Shown: positions 34,597 to 44,565 of the stretch, piece by piece | Numbering within the stretch: the stretch's first letter is position 1 | Layout of the letters: the number at the start of each line of letters is the position of its first letter | Source: Thermoactinomyces daqus | GTDB taxonomy: Bacteria; Bacillota; Bacilli; Thermoactinomycetales; Thermoactinomycetaceae | Length of the DNA: 64,000 nt | Direction of reading: 5' to 3' | Assembly: GCF_000763315.1 (NCBI RefSeq) | Contig: NZ_JPST01000015.1 | Coordinates: 62,001 to 126,000, forward strand | The notes under the pieces: model-generated | Told to the model about the DNA's origin: nothing | What the model saw: the letters and a program-made list of their open reading frames with translations, nothing else | The model's database searches: none | Program-made: the position numbers and the translations under genes

Positions 34597-36624
34597 TTAA
34601 ACCGTTCGGTTTCCGTCCGGATTGGTTGAATCCGAATCATTGTGGACAATCGAATTTTTATCCGGCTCTTCATCCAACTCGTTCAATGCGGATGCTCCGT
34701 TGGTATAGGAGGTATCACCGGAATTCTTTGTTTCATGGGAGACGCTGCTCTCGTCCTTCTCTTTTTCCTCTTTCCCCTGGATCGTCACCTTCACGTCATC
34801 ATCATCCAACTTCCCGTTTTCGAGAAGCTGCTTAATTTGTTCTTCATCCAAGGTTTCACGAACAAGAAGCGTTTGCGCAAGCAATTCCAGTTTATCGCGA
34901 TGTTCGATGATCAGGTTTTTGGCGCGATTGTAGCATTTGCGAATCATCTCTTGCATTTCCATGTCGATTTCATATGCCACTTTATCGCTGTAGTTTTGCT
35001 CATGACCGAGGTCACGGCCCAGGAATACCTGACCTTGGGAACGCCCGAAAATCATCGTCGCCAGCTTGTCGCTCATCCCGTATTCGGTAATCATCGCACG
35101 AACGATGCTGGTTGCTTTCTCGAAGTCATTGCTTGCTCCCGTGCTGATCTCCCCGAAGAAAACCTCTTCGGCCACGCGACCGCCCAACAAACCGGTAACC
35201 CGATCGAGAAGTTCGCCTTTGGTTGCCAGGTAGCGATCCTCTTTGGGCAACATCATCGCATAACCCCCGGCCTGACCGCGGGGAACAATGGTTACTTTGT
35301 GAACGATATCCGCATTCTCCAGGTAGTAGCCGCAGATTACGTGGCCGGCTTCGTGATATGCCACAATCTTGCGTTCTTTTTCACTGATGACGCGGCTTTT
35401 CTTCTGCGGGCCGGCGATTACCCGGTCAACCGCTTCGACGATTTCTTCCATGGTGATTTTCTTCTTGTTGTTGCGTGCTGCCAGCAATGCCGCCTCATTG
35501 AGCAGGTTTTCCAGATCTGCTCCGGAAAAACCGGTCGTCCTCTGTGCAATCACGCTCAATTTAACACTGTCCGCCAGCGGTTTGTTGCGGGCGTGCACTT
35601 TCAATACCGCTTCCCGGCCTTTCACATCCGGACGGTTGACCAAAATCTGACGGTCAAAACGTCCCGGACGCAACAGCGCCGGATCGAGGATATCGGGACG
35701 GTTGGTTGCGGCCATGATAATAATTCCCGCATTGACGTCAAATCCATCCATTTCCACCAACAGCTGGTTGAGCGTCTGCTCGCGTTCATCGTGACCTCCG
35801 CCCAGGCCGGCACCGCGCTGACGACCAACGGCATCGATCTCATCTATAAAAATAATGCAAGGAGCATTTTTCTTCGCTTGTTCAAACAAGTCGCGTACAC
35901 GGGAAGCTCCCACCCCGACAAACATTTCGACAAAATCGGAACCGCTGATCGAGAAAAACGGGACTTTTGCTTCACCGGCAACCGCTCGCGCAAGCAAAGT
36001 TTTCCCCGTACCAGGCGGACCGACGAGCAGTACCCCTTTGGGAATGCGCGCGCCCATTTGCGCATAACGGCGGTTATCCCGCAAGAAATCCACAATTTCA
36101 ACAAGTTCAGCTTTCTCTTCATCTGCCCCTGCCACATCATCAAAGGTTACCCGCTTCTTCTCATCATTGTACAGTTTCGCCTTGCTCTTGCCGAAGTTCA
36201 TGACACGGCTGCCGCCGCCTTGAGCTTGGTTTAACATGAAAAAGATAAGAAGTAGGATGATGACCGAGGGAATGATGGATGTAATGAAGCTGAGCCATAC
36301 GGATTCACCCTTCGTCGGCTCCACTTTCATCCGAACATTGGCCTTTTGCAAATCCTGAATGACCGTGCTGCCATCACCGGCAGGTGCAGTGGTGACAAAG
36401 CTTTTCTTGGGGTCATTTGTGAACTTGCCGGTAATATGGTAAGTTCCTTTATCCAACTGGATCGAAATGTCGTTCACTTGCTTGTGAAGGAGCATCTGCC
36501 TGTATTGAGAATAATCCAAAGTTGTCGTATCCGTGCTCGGGTTTGCGATCATATTCACAACCCCGATGGTTACTAGGATGAGGATAATATATAATACTCC
36601 GTTCCTGAGGAAGAAGTTTTTCAT
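34597..36624 (-). CDS. ftsH: ATP-dependent zinc metalloprotease FtsH
   Basis: Membrane-anchored AAA+ protease degrading misfolded membrane proteins and regulators; important for sporulation in Bacillus. 675 aa. TM helices at about 8-25 and 110-130 flank the extracytoplasmic domain. The AAA module has Walker A GPPGTGKT, Walker [12 protein letters not shown] and SRH motif RPGRFDRQ; the protease site is HEAGH, with a downstream zinc-ligand Asp in the [12 protein letters not shown] region. An acidic, Ser/Asn-rich tail follows. It is followed by coaX as in B. subtilis. Confidence 0.97.
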   Translation of the reverse strand: MKNFFLRNGVLYIILILVTIGVVNMIANPSTDTTTLDYSQYRQMLLHKQVNDISIQLDKGTYHITGKFTNDPKKSFVTTAPAGDGSTVIQDLQKANVRMKVEPTKGESVWLSFITSIIPSVIILLLIFFMLNQAQGGGSRVMNFGKSKAKLYNDEKKRVTFDDVAGADEEKAELVEIVDFLRDNRRYAQMGARIPKGVLLVGPPGTGKTLLARAVAGEAKVPFFSISGSDFVEMFVGVGASRVRDLFEQAKKNAPCIIFIDEIDAVGRQRGAGLGGGHDEREQTLNQLLVEMDGFDVNAGIIIMAATNRPDILDPALLRPGRFDRQILVNRPDVKGREAVLKVHARNKPLADSVKLSVIAQRTTGFSGADLENLLNEAALLAARNNKKKITMEEIVEAVDRVIAGPQKKSRVISEKERKIVAYHEAGHVICGYYLENADIVHKVTIVPRGQAGGYAMMLPKEDRYLATKGELLDRVTGLLGGRVAEEVFFGEISTGASNDFEKATSIVRAMITEYGMSDKLATMIFGRSQGQVFLGRDLGHEQNYSDKVAYEIDMEMQEMIRKCYNRAKNLIIEHRDKLELLAQTLLVRETLDEEQIKQLLENGKLDDDDVKVTIQGKEEKEKDESSVSHETKNSGDTSYTNGASALNELDEEPDKNSIVHNDSDSTNPDGNRTV

Positions 36625-36693
36625 CCCCGGCCTCCTCTCAGTCCACTTGTATCATTGTATCACAGTCGGCAAAACATTCTCAATAGAACCTGA

Positions 36694-37233
36694 TTACGAC
36701 TTGTAAACCTCTTCCTTTAGGATGCCGATGTAAGGGAGGTTTCGGTATTTTTCGGCATAATCCAATCCATAACCCACCACAAACTCATCCGGGATGGTAA
36801 ATCCGGAGTAGTCAGGACTCAAATTCACTTTCCGGCGATCCGGCTTATCGAGTAAGGTAACGATTTTGACGGAAGCGGCATTTCTCCCTTTAAGCATTTC
36901 TACGAGATAACTGAGAGTCAAACCAGAATCGATAATATCTTCGACGATCAATACGTGACGTCCTTCGACGGCGCTGTCCAAATCTTTCAGGATTCGCACT
37001 ACACCGGAAGATGTGGTGGAATTGCCATAACTGGATACCGCCATAAAATCCATCTGCAGCGGGATCTCCAATTTGCGGATCAAATCGGCCATGAAGGGAA
37101 CGGCTCCTTTCAGAACGCAGATGCAAAGAGGGTTGAGGTCTTGATATTCTCTGGAAAGCGCCTTCCCCAGTTCGGCCACTTTTTCTTGAATCTGCCTTTC
37201 CGAGATTAGTATTTCCTTAATATCCTGATGCAT
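36694..37233 (-). CDS. hpt: Hypoxanthine-guanine phosphoribosyltransferase
   Basis: Salvages hypoxanthine and guanine with PRPP to IMP and GMP (179 aa). The PRPP-binding motif is [34 protein letters not shown] and the C-terminal [21 protein letters not shown] are conserved. ATG 37233 (MHQDIKEIL) lies 7 nt after AGGAGG. It lies between tilS and ftsH, and in B. subtilis HprT and TilS together control ftsH expression; the arrangement is preserved. Confidence 0.95.
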   Translation of the reverse strand: MHQDIKEILISERQIQEKVAELGKALSREYQDLNPLCICVLKGAVPFMADLIRKLEIPLQMDFMAVSSYGNSTTSSGVVRILKDLDSAVEGRHVLIVEDIIDSGLTLSYLVEMLKGRNAASVKIVTLLDKPDRRKVNLSPDYSGFTIPDEFVVGYGLDYAEKYRNLPYIGILKEEVYKS

Positions 37234-37255
37234 GTCCGTCCTCCTGTATCTTTTT

Positions 37256-38698
37256 TCAATCATTCTCCCGATTCGGACCATCTCCTGCATGCCAATGCAA
37301 ATAAAGAAAGCGCCTGGTATCCGGTGTTACCGGTGCCGCGCCCGACCGCTTAATCCCCGGAATCCATACGATCTCATCTTTCGTCACCACAAGCGGATAC
37401 TGATCCCGGATCCGTTTCGGCACTTTCGCCTCCATCATTAAGCTTTTCACTTTTTTTCTTCCGGTCATACCCAAAGGTTTCATTTTGTCTCCCGGCCGGC
37501 GAAATCGTACATAAAGCGGTTCTTTCAGCTTGTCACGATCAAAGACGGCACTGTTCGGCCCCATCCTCATCCTATGTATCGGCTCATCCGTTTCCAACAC
37601 TTCTATTTTACCCAAAAGACCCGGCAACGAAGTCACTCCAGGAATGGACAGCGGAATGGTCTCTGAGAGAATCGGCGTTGTTTGTTCATTTGTGCTTGAA
37701 TGAACTTTCAGGATCAGCTTTTCATATTCCCGCTGCGCGATGATGCCTCCAGGGAGGTGGATCATTGCAGACGGGGACGGAAGCTGGGCCAGATTCCTTA
37801 CTTGTTCCACAGAGTCAAGCGTCACCTCATGCGTACCGTAATCCCAAAGATAACTTAATATTAGTTTAACTACCCTTCTTTGTAAAGCGACCGGAAGGTG
37901 AAGAAAACTTGAAACATCGACAAGAAATTGTCCATTTTCCTGCTTCGCCACGACTTGATCCGCTGCCTCAAGTGTCAACTTTTCCCAAATTTTTTCTTCC
38001 TCACGGATCAATTCCGACAGGCGCAAAACGGCGTCTGCCACTCTGGGGTTAAAAGAGTGGATCAGCGGAACGAGTTCGTGACGCAAACGGTTTCGGGTAT
38101 AGTCATTGGACAGGTTGCTCGAGTCCAAGCGAGGGTGAAGCCCCTGCTCCCGGCAATAATGTTCAATCTCATCCTTGGTGACTCCCAGAAGGGGGCGGAT
38201 CAGCCCGATGCCCTGCCACCGCCTTTCCCATTCCATCCCGGCAAGACCGCTTACCCCGGTTCCGCGGATCAGCCGCATCATCACTGTTTCCAGCTGGTCA
38301 TCGGTATGGTGCGCCAGCGCCAGCTTCGTCGCTTTTCGCTTCCTTGCCACCTCTTGAAATGCATCGTAGCGCAACTGACGGGCAATCGCCTGCTTGTTCC
38401 CGCCCAGCTCCTTTCTCTTTCCGCTCACATCGACCCGCACCACGTCGCACGAAAGAGCCAGGCTGCGGCAAAATTCCCGGACAAAACGGGCATCCTCTTC
38501 GCTTTCCTCTCCCCGCAACTGGTGGTTGACATGAACAGCCCCCACCGAAAAACCCGTTTCCGCAGACAAACGGTGCAAAACATGAAGGAGTGCGATAGAA
38601 TCAGGGCCACCTGAAACACCGACCAGGACATGATCCTGTTTCCCAATCAGTTTCCGATTGGCAATTTCCTGTTTTACCCGATCATAAAACAAAGCCAT
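37256..38698 (-). CDS. tilS: tRNA(Ile)-lysidine synthase
   Basis: Converts C34 of tRNA-Ile(CAU) to lysidine. 480 aa. The N-terminal PP-loop is [15 protein letters not shown], followed by [18 protein letters not shown] and [24 protein letters not shown]-terminal substrate-binding domains are complete ([21 protein letters not shown]). The stop lies 22 nt before the hpt start, so the two are probably co-transcribed. Confidence 0.95.
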   Translation of the reverse strand: MALFYDRVKQEIANRKLIGKQDHVLVGVSGGPDSIALLHVLHRLSAETGFSVGAVHVNHQLRGEESEEDARFVREFCRSLALSCDVVRVDVSGKRKELGGNKQAIARQLRYDAFQEVARKRKATKLALAHHTDDQLETVMMRLIRGTGVSGLAGMEWERRWQGIGLIRPLLGVTKDEIEHYCREQGLHPRLDSSNLSNDYTRNRLRHELVPLIHSFNPRVADAVLRLSELIREEEKIWEKLTLEAADQVVAKQENGQFLVDVSSFLHLPVALQRRVVKLILSYLWDYGTHEVTLDSVEQVRNLAQLPSPSAMIHLPGGIIAQREYEKLILKVHSSTNEQTTPILSETIPLSIPGVTSLPGLLGKIEVLETDEPIHRMRMGPNSAVFDRDKLKEPLYVRFRRPGDKMKPLGMTGRKKVKSLMMEAKVPKRIRDQYPLVVTKDEIVWIPGIKRSGAAPVTPDTRRFLYLHWHAGDGPNREND

Positions 38699-38785
38699 CT
38701 TCCCCTAATCGTGAAAAATAAAATCCCGGGAACCCCCCGGGACTCTCCACTTCCATCATACTCTTTTTGCCGTCTGGAAGCAATT

Positions 38786-41248
38786 TCATCCAGCTGCTTG
38801 CGTCCGCTGCAATCTTTTTACACCCGGCAGGCGGATGGTCGACCATTCGGGCGTGTGCTGTTCGACTTTGGAGACGACAATCGTCATATCGTCCCTGATT
38901 CTTCCTTCATAAACCCGGACCACCTTTTCCAGCAGACAATCGGCAAAATGCTGCGGGTCCTTGGTATCGATTTCCGCAATCATCCGGGTCATCCACGCAT
39001 CTTTGTTCACTGCATAATGCGGCGCATCATAAACCCCGTCGGTCATCATGATCAGCAAGTCTCCCGGCTCCAGCTGCATTTCGATCGGATCGAACTCAAT
39101 CTCGTTCAAAATCCCGATTGGCGGGTTGGAGCCAGAAATCATGATCACCTTTTGTCCGCGTTTAATGAACCCCGGGGTTGAGCCGATCTTCATAAACCGC
39201 CCCACCGCCGTGTTCAAGTCCACAATCGCCAGATCGACGGTGGCAAACATCTCATCTGCCGAACGCAGGCTCAGTATGGAGTTCACGGTGTCAACCGCCC
39301 GTTCTTCATGCATTCCCGCCATCAGCAGGCGCCGGAGCAGTTTCAAGGCCGCACTGCTCTCCTCTTGCGCCCGTTGACCGTTCCCCATTCCGTCGGAAAG
39401 AGCCACCGCATATTTTCCCGTTCCCAGATTCATGTAACAATAGCTGTCCCCGGAAACCAAGCCTCCGCCCTTGGCCGCCGTTGCCGCCCCTGTCTTCAGT
39501 TCAAACCGCTGGGCGGAACCCAACGTAATCACCGCACCGGGTGAGCCGTCTTTCACCACCTTGCGATAAACGGAAATCGGTTCGCCCAGGATCTCCGTCA
39601 ACAGGGGAGCAACCAGCTTTTTGCATTCCTCCAGGCCTTCCCGTTCCGGCATGACAACCTCGATCTCCACTTTCCCCTCTTCGAGATTGATAATATCCAC
39701 CCGCTGAATCGCCAGTCCCAGTTCTTCCAGTGCCTCATGGATTTGCTCTTCATGGGCGGTCAGCACTTGTGTCTCATGCCTGATTTCCTTGGCCAATTTG
39801 CCCATCACTTCCGACATTCCCGCCAGTTGGTCGGAGACGAGCCGGCGCGATTCCTGCATTTTTTCTTTCCAGTAAATATTTTGCTCGAATCGCGCATATT
39901 GATTTCGTATCGAGGCAAGAACCCGCTCCGGACGGATACAGTGGCCCCGCCAGCTTTCCGGAATTTGCACCGGGGCCCGCGCTCCCTTCGCTTCGACCAG
40001 TGTCATGAGATCCGTCATGCCCTGATAGGTTTTCATCACATGTTGTTCCCAGCATCGCTCTGCATTGCGGCAGCCCGCGCAGGCCTGGTTCATGATCTCC
40101 GAGATGAAGATCTGCACCTGGTCTTCATCCTCTTTGCGATGTTTGGTCGCATCCTCGCGGAAACTGAAAGCCAGCTCTTGGAACAATTCCGTAAATTGCT
40201 CTACTTTTTTCGCCGTTACATCGCGAAGCCGCTTGATATATTCCTGATGGGCAATCTGATTTTCCGATGTCCCCGGAACATAGCGGGACAGCATGCGAAT
40301 AAGCCTCTCCGGCGTCAGCAGAAGGAAAACAATGGCGATCGCCGATTCCTGCAAGGACAACCACATCGCCGAAGTCCCGCCGTCATAAAGCGTCAAAATG
40401 GAAGAACCCAACATAAAGCCAATTGCGACTCCAATGCGTTTTCCTTCTTTGAACAAACCCGCGAGCAAACCGGAAAAAGCCAGCAAGCTGATTTCAGGAA
40501 GCGTCCGCGTATCGGACAAGCTAAGGATGAGACCTGTCACCACTCCCATTGAAGAGCCGAGCATGCCTCCTCCGACCAGAGCCAATACCAGGATCGCGTA
40601 GCGGGAAACGATGTGAACCAGGGACAAGTCTCCCGCTTTTAAGCCAATCGTGCCCGTCATCACCGACCCGAGCAAGATGACCAGGCAGACGATTTCCTCA
40701 TGGCGCAGGGTGATTCTTTTTTTCTTGACGGTAAACACGGGGAGGGACTGGACGAAAATGAATGTGAGAATAAAGCTGAGAGTCACATCGACCCCGTCCA
40801 GCATCATCCGGTACGGACGAAATCCTGTCCATCCCAGTTCAATAAGGTGGGCCGCGATGCTTGACAATCCCACAACGAAAGGGGCGTAATTGATCTGTCC
40901 TTTGCCCGCCCATTCCCACAATCGATGCATTAAAAGCAAAATGAGCAAGGTTCCGGTCGTTTTTGCCGCTTCCATCCCCCCCAGCGTCGCTGACCCGGCA
41001 ATCAGGGAAGCCATCACGACCGGCCATTGTTTTCGTGCCAGGTATAAAATCACCGCCAGATAGGCGATCGCAAACGGGGAAACAAAATCGAGAATCGTCG
41101 CGCGGCCCAGCAGCACCCCCATTCCGATCACAGGGATATTCCACATGCCGGTCCAGCGATGGATCGCCCTCTTCTGCCGGCTTCGATCCACACCAAACCA
41201 CATAACCGGACGAATGAATAAATTTTTAAAATGAGTTCTTACTTGCAT
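38786..41248 (-). CDS. spoIIE: Stage II sporulation protein E (PP2C phosphatase)
   Basis: Dephosphorylates SpoIIAA to release sigma-F in the forespore and interacts with FtsZ at the polar septum. 820 aa from the ATG at 41248 (GAGGTGGAAGGG box). About ten TM helices fill the N-terminal third. A regulatory cysteine-rich middle (NQACAGCRNAERCWEQ) precedes the PP2C domain: SGDSYCYMNLGTGKYAVALSDGMGNG with metal-binding Asp residues, and a C-terminal MMTDGVYD and RDDMTIVVSKV. The promoter upstream has Spo0A-type geometry. Confidence 0.96.
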   Translation of the reverse strand: MQVRTHFKNLFIRPVMWFGVDRSRQKRAIHRWTGMWNIPVIGMGVLLGRATILDFVSPFAIAYLAVILYLARKQWPVVMASLIAGSATLGGMEAAKTTGTLLILLLMHRLWEWAGKGQINYAPFVVGLSSIAAHLIELGWTGFRPYRMMLDGVDVTLSFILTFIFVQSLPVFTVKKKRITLRHEEIVCLVILLGSVMTGTIGLKAGDLSLVHIVSRYAILVLALVGGGMLGSSMGVVTGLILSLSDTRTLPEISLLAFSGLLAGLFKEGKRIGVAIGFMLGSSILTLYDGGTSAMWLSLQESAIAIVFLLLTPERLIRMLSRYVPGTSENQIAHQEYIKRLRDVTAKKVEQFTELFQELAFSFREDATKHRKEDEDQVQIFISEIMNQACAGCRNAERCWEQHVMKTYQGMTDLMTLVEAKGARAPVQIPESWRGHCIRPERVLASIRNQYARFEQNIYWKEKMQESRRLVSDQLAGMSEVMGKLAKEIRHETQVLTAHEEQIHEALEELGLAIQRVDIINLEEGKVEIEVVMPEREGLEECKKLVAPLLTEILGEPISVYRKVVKDGSPGAVITLGSAQRFELKTGAATAAKGGGLVSGDSYCYMNLGTGKYAVALSDGMGNGQRAQEESSAALKLLRRLLMAGMHEERAVDTVNSILSLRSADEMFATVDLAIVDLNTAVGRFMKIGSTPGFIKRGQKVIMISGSNPPIGILNEIEFDPIEMQLEPGDLLIMMTDGVYDAPHYAVNKDAWMTRMIAEIDTKDPQHFADCLLEKVVRVYEGRIRDDMTIVVSKVEQHTPEWSTIRLPGVKRLQRTQAAG

Positions 41249-41282
41249 CCCTTCCACCTCGCTATTCGATTTGTGCCCTCCC

Positions 41283-41349
41283 ATTATAGCGAGGAAGCAA
41301 CTGGAAAGTTTGTCAATTTCTCTGACTGTTTTAAAATTTTTTTGCGACA
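41283..41349 (-). promoter_or_regulatory. spoIIE promoter with 22-bp spacer and 0A-box-like site
   Basis: TATAAT (41288-41283) and TTGACA (41316-41311) are consensus hexamers but 22 nt apart. That is the wide spacing of Spo0A-activated sigma-A promoters such as B. subtilis spoIIE and spoIIG. A TGTCGCA (41349-41343), one mismatch from the 0A box TGNCGAA, lies upstream. Confidence 0.7.
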
Positions 41350-41424
41350 TTTTTTAACCATCATCGCCTTTTGTTCATTTTCCCGGTTTCCTTCTGTTGC
41401 AAGATTTTCAGGGCAAATGAAAAA

Positions 41425-41448
41425 GGCCCCGGAATGGGTACCGGGGCT
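41425..41448 (-). terminator. Intrinsic terminator after the DUF402 gene
   Basis: AGCCCCGG and CCGGGGCC arms, 8-nt loop, then five Ts on the minus strand. Confidence 0.82.
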
Positions 41449-41553
41449 CATTTGTTTGCGTCATAGTTTGTCGTTTTCAATCTGATTGGGCATGGGAGCG
41501 ACAAAACTTCCAAAGAAAGGATCAGACGGGAAATCCTCCCTGTCGAAAACGGG

Positions 41554-42042
41554 CTATGTTCTGCGATGGTAATGATCAGTCAGAGGGTACATCTTCGCTT
41601 CGTGGATAAACGCCGGGATCAGCTTTCGTTCCGTTTGCAGGCGAATCATTTGATCGAGCGTGCGCAAGGCATGTACCTGCTGCCGCCGTTTCAGCTGCCC
41701 GCGCTCCACCGCATCGGCAAACTCATCGATGTCGATAAGGTGATAGCGCCCGTCCGGGTAGACGATCAGATCGAGCAGCAAATCGACCATCACATATTTC
41801 AGCCGGTTGACCTGGTACATTTGCATCACATCGCAATAGTAATACAGGAATTCACCGGAACGGCCAAACACTTTGGAAATCGTATATCCTTTGCGAACGA
41901 AATAATAGGTGAGAAAAATGCGCTCGCCATCCGGGTTGGCATATTGGGTGGCAAAACAATGGCGGCCACGCCAGTCTCGCACTTTTTCCGTATAGGTTTT
42001 ATTAATCGTTGTAAATTTTATTTTTTTAATGGCGACATTCAC
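41554..42042 (-). CDS. DUF402-family protein (NtdP-like nucleotide phosphatase?)
   Basis: 162 aa from a GTG at 42042 that lies 7 nt after GGGAG; an open frame runs further upstream into the tRNA-Met gene and is not coding. The DUF402 beta-barrel core is seen as LTYYFVRKGYTISKVF, EFLYYYCDVM, LKYVMVDLLLDLIVYPDG and HLIDIDEFADAVERG. Family members include B. subtilis YgaC/NtdP, a nucleoside tri/diphosphatase, and RNase G/E-associated proteins. The Tyr and Asp-rich strand pattern (DLIVYPDG) fits NtdP, but substrate assignment is inference. It replaces the yabR-type gene between spoIIE and divIC. Confidence 0.72.
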   Translation of the reverse strand: MNVAIKKIKFTTINKTYTEKVRDWRGRHCFATQYANPDGERIFLTYYFVRKGYTISKVFGRSGEFLYYYCDVMQMYQVNRLKYVMVDLLLDLIVYPDGRYHLIDIDEFADAVERGQLKRRQQVHALRTLDQMIRLQTERKLIPAFIHEAKMYPLTDHYHRRT

Positions 42043-42084
42043 ACAACCACTCCCATGCTTTTCAAGCCGCAAAACGGCACAAAA

Positions 42085-42122
42085 AAAAGGCGATTTCCCA
42101 CCCGCGCGGGCTTCCTCGCCTT
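42085..42122 (-). terminator. Intrinsic terminator after the tRNA genes
   Basis: AAGGCGA (42116-42122 arm) and TCGCCTT (42087-42093 arm) close a long GC-containing loop, followed on the minus strand by eight Ts. Confidence 0.7.
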
Positions 42123-42138
42123 CTCCTCGGTTTAAAAT

Positions 42139-42215
42139 TGGTAGCGGCGGAGGGCCTCGAACCCCCGACCTCACGGGTATGAACCGTACGCTCTAGCCAG
42201 CTGAGCTACGCCGCC
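42139..42215 (-). tRNA. Elongator tRNA-Met (CAT)
   Basis: 77 nt including an encoded CCA. The acceptor begins GGCGGCG, the D-arm is GCTCAGCTGGCTAGAGC, the anticodon stem-loop is TACGG-TTCATAC-CCGTG with CAT, and the T-arm is CGGGGGTTCGAGGCCCTCCG. It resembles the Bacillus elongator tRNA-Met; CAT also occurs in lysidine-modified tRNA-Ile2, but the anticodon-stem and acceptor bases favour Met. Confidence 0.92.
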
Positions 42216-42220
42216 ATGTT

Positions 42221-42296
<76 letters not shown>

Positions 42297-42329
42297 ACAT
42301 TTTAATGAGCATCGCTGCGAACAATGTTT

Positions 42330-42358
42330 ATTATACTGACAGTCCACTGCAATGTCAA
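42330..42358 (-). promoter_or_regulatory. Consensus sigma-A promoter for the Met tRNAs
   Basis: TTGACA (42358-42353), exactly 17 nt, TATAAT (42335-42330): a perfect consensus promoter on the minus strand, about 35 nt before the initiator tRNA. Confidence 0.9.
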
Positions 42359-42359
42359 C

Positions 42360-42680
42360 AAATAAATTTATTTTTTTTATACGAAATTCTCCATGGCGGA
42401 TAGAGAAGGTCTTTCCCTTGAAAATCCTTAACTTATTCAATTCTCCCGTCCGTTTCCGGTCATGTCATCCTGGCGGAAACCGCTTGAGCTTCTGTTCGCG
42501 AAACTCGCCGCTCCCTGTTTATACCGGTCTATCCTGTATGGTTCCCGGGATTCCCCCCGGACAAACTCATTCGCATCTACTTTTTCGATTTTCTGTAAAA
42601 GTCTGTTGCCGTCTCCCCCCTTCTGGGTTTGCTGAGCTTTCTCATAAAATCCTGCCGGCCGTCCTTCTCTTCCAGAAAAG
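42360..42680. other. Intergenic gap between tRNA promoter and divIC terminator
   Basis: About 320 nt with no supported gene. A frame read across it on the minus strand runs through the divIC terminator and overlaps divIC, so it is not coding. Confidence 0.55.
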
Positions 42681-42714
42681 AAGCCTCTTGCCCTTTCCCA
42701 AAAGCAAGAGGCTT
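42681..42714 (-). terminator. Intrinsic terminator after divIC
   Basis: AAGCCTCTTGC and GCAAGAGGCTT (11 bp) with a 12-nt loop, then CTTTTC on the minus strand. Confidence 0.85.
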
Positions 42715-42731
42715 CCCCTGGACACGACCCC

Positions 42732-43109
42732 TTAATCATCTCCGGTTGAATAAACTTCTTCACCCGGTTTCCCAAATCCCATTTTATGCGCCAATTCGAG
42801 CAGGTACTTTTCATCGTGCAACTTTTTGATCTCATCCTTCAGCTCTTTGGTGTGCCGCTGCCCGTCAGCCAGTTCCGCCTTTCTTTCCGCCAGGATCTTT
42901 TCCCTGTCCCAGATATGCACCTGCTGCACAATCAGCTCCACAATCGCCCAGCAGAAGAAGAGAACCATGGCGCCCAGCCAGATCAGGCGTCGCCGACGTA
43001 CAACCGGGTGCAGCGATCTCTGCTTTCTCTCCCGGACTTTGGGCTTTTCCGATTCCTGTGATGTCCGACGAAACTGCAAAATGTTGTCGTTCATCCGATG
43101 AAAAGGCAC
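42732..43109 (-). CDS. divIC: Septum formation initiator DivIC/FtsB-like
   Basis: Bitopic divisome protein partnering FtsL and DivIB. About 125 aa: a basic N-terminus (VRERKQRSLHPVVRRRR), one TM helix (LIWLGAMVLFFCWAIVELIV) and an extracytoplasmic coiled coil (ILAERKAELADGQRHTKEL, then LKDEIKKLHDEKYLLELA). It ends in FGKPGEEVY, typical of the family. The GTG at 43109 sits 9 nt after AAGG; a GTG at 43118 is possible but has almost no spacing. Last gene of the rqcP-yabP-yabQ-divIC cluster. Confidence 0.88.
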   Translation of the reverse strand: MPFHRMNDNILQFRRTSQESEKPKVRERKQRSLHPVVRRRRLIWLGAMVLFFCWAIVELIVQQVHIWDREKILAERKAELADGQRHTKELKDEIKKLHDEKYLLELAHKMGFGKPGEEVYSTGDD

Positions 43110-43110
43110 G

Positions 43111-43674
43111 TTATCCACCCTTTGCTCTTATCTTATTCCACCATCGCTTTCCTCTCTGAATCAAGTTGCGACCTTTGATGAAGCAAGGCTCCAGCCAGCG
43201 CTGCACGGGTCGGTACAGCGGGCGTGCCAGCCACAGAAAGGGCATGAGCAACCACCTGATCACCTGAAGGGCAAACCGCAGAACCACGATGGCCAATTGC
43301 CAAAGAGAAAGGAGCGGCACCCAGAGACACAGGCGCAAAATCCGGAAGCAGAAGAACAAAAGCCGCTCCATCCCGTAAAGAAACAAACGGATCATTTTAG
43401 TGACCGTCCGGCTGAACCAGCGAAAGTACAAGAGAAAACCAACTCCGACGGCCACAAAAAAATAAAACCGCATCTCTCCCCAATTGCTCCAGAAGAGCAA
43501 ACCGAACACAAGCCCCGCTGAAACAACCCAGTATAAAAGGTCGATCAGGGAAATGATCCAACCCCGCAAGCGGAACCGAATGGTCAGCACGCGATAAAAG
43601 TCCAAAAAAACGCCCAAGATCAGCCCGGAACTGAGCATGAGCCCCATCGTCAGCCATTGCGTGCCGAGGTTCAC
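43111..43674 (-). CDS. yabQ: Spore cortex biosynthesis protein YabQ
   Basis: Membrane protein of the mother cell needed for spore cortex formation in B. subtilis. 187 aa with four to five hydrophobic segments (LTMGLMLSSGLILGVFLDFY, IISLIDLLYWVVSAGLVFGL and others) and a basic C-terminus (KRWWNKIRAKGG). The family's FLDFYRVL motif is present. Its GTG start overlaps the yabP stop by GTGA. Confidence 0.88.
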   Translation of the reverse strand: MNLGTQWLTMGLMLSSGLILGVFLDFYRVLTIRFRLRGWIISLIDLLYWVVSAGLVFGLLFWSNWGEMRFYFFVAVGVGFLLYFRWFSRTVTKMIRLFLYGMERLLFFCFRILRLCLWVPLLSLWQLAIVVLRFALQVIRWLLMPFLWLARPLYRPVQRWLEPCFIKGRNLIQRGKRWWNKIRAKGG

Positions 43675-43961
43675 TTGAAGATCCTTCCCCAGATGCTTTT
43701 CGCTTTTTCCGAAGCGGGCATATGGACATCCAAATAGCTCATATCGATAATGTTGCCTTCGATGGAAACCCGCCCTTGATCGAGATCCAGATTTTTTATG
43801 TGCAAGTCTTGTCCGCGAATGCCAAGATACCCGTAGTCGGTTTGCAGCAAAAATTCTTCGCTGTCAAAACTCTCCACCCGGATCACACCGCTCACTTCGA
43901 GCGTATTCCGGTTGGTCAATACGATTTCATGCCGGGTTGCAGCCAAGACGTCTTCAACCAT
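43671..43961 (-). CDS. yabP: Sporulation protein YabP
   Basis: 96 aa, cytoplasmic, required with YabQ for spore cortex assembly. The beta-rich YabP/YqfC fold is evident: HEIVLTNRNTLEVSGVIRVE, EEFLLQTDYGYLGIRG and DLDQGRVSIEGNIIDMSY. ATG 43961 (MVEDVLAAT) is chosen because GGAGG lies 7 nt upstream. Confidence 0.92.
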   Translation of the reverse strand: MVEDVLAATRHEIVLTNRNTLEVSGVIRVESFDSEEFLLQTDYGYLGIRGQDLHIKNLDLDQGRVSIEGNIIDMSYLDVHMPASEKAKSIWGRIFK

Positions 43962-44002
43962 ATCAAGTACCTCCTTCCTTGGTACCATGATATGGACAAA
44001 GC

Positions 44003-44287
44003 TTATAAATTAGAACTGGCCTGTTCCTCTTCCACGGTCGGCTCTTCTTTGACGATGGTAAACATCTGCCCCGCATCCTCTTTTTTGACGGATTCCCGGA
44101 TCGCTTCGACCCGGGCTGTTACCGTTTTTTGGCCAAAACGGATGCTGATCTCATCCCCCACTGCCACATTTGTCCCGGCTTTTGCCGGCTTGCCGTTGAC
44201 CGAAACCCGTCCCTGGTCGCACACTTCCTTGGCAAGCGTACGGCGCTTGATGAGGCGTGATACTTTTAAAAATTTGTCCAATCTCAT
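44003..44287 (-). CDS. rqcP: S4-domain RNA-binding protein RqcP
   Basis: 94 aa. Component of ribosome-associated quality control, stabilising peptidyl-tRNA on obstructed 50S subunits together with RqcH. The S4 motif is MRLDKFLKVSRLIKRRTLAK plus QGRVSVNGKPAKAGTNVAVGD. The acidic C-terminal tail is variable in the family. GAGGTGAC precedes the ATG at 44287. First gene of the cluster leading to divIC. Confidence 0.92.
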   Translation of the reverse strand: MRLDKFLKVSRLIKRRTLAKEVCDQGRVSVNGKPAKAGTNVAVGDEISIRFGQKTVTARVEAIRESVKKEDAGQMFTIVKEEPTVEEEQASSNL

Positions 44288-44565
44288 GCTGTCACCTCAT
44301 TTTTCAGGCGGCCGATGTGCATTGGATGGCAAGGATTCCGCCTCCAAACGGAAGGAATCCTGAAGAGGAAATTTGCTCCCGGACACTTGACGCTTACGGC
44401 AAAGCGATCAGAACCGCGGAAATCCCCCTCCGTCCCAATCCTGTATTTGCTTAATCAACACCGCCTGATCTGTCAGTTTTAGATTTTCTCATCAGAAGGG
44501 AAAATCCCTGCTTAGAATTTCACATTATTGACAAGATCCGGGAAGAAGCCGATTTTTCACCGGAC

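Noticed and set aside
34642-36234. 530-codon open frame on the plus strand
   Set aside because: Entirely antisense to ftsH, no ribosome site, and composition is that of a complemented coding strand.
41554-42174. Longer DUF402 start within the tRNA-Met gene
   Set aside because: The extra N-terminus would be read from the tRNA and terminator DNA; the GTG at 42042 has the ribosome site.
42437-42835. 132-codon minus-strand frame between divIC and the tRNAs
   Set aside because: Runs through the divIC terminator and overlaps the end of divIC; no ribosome site.
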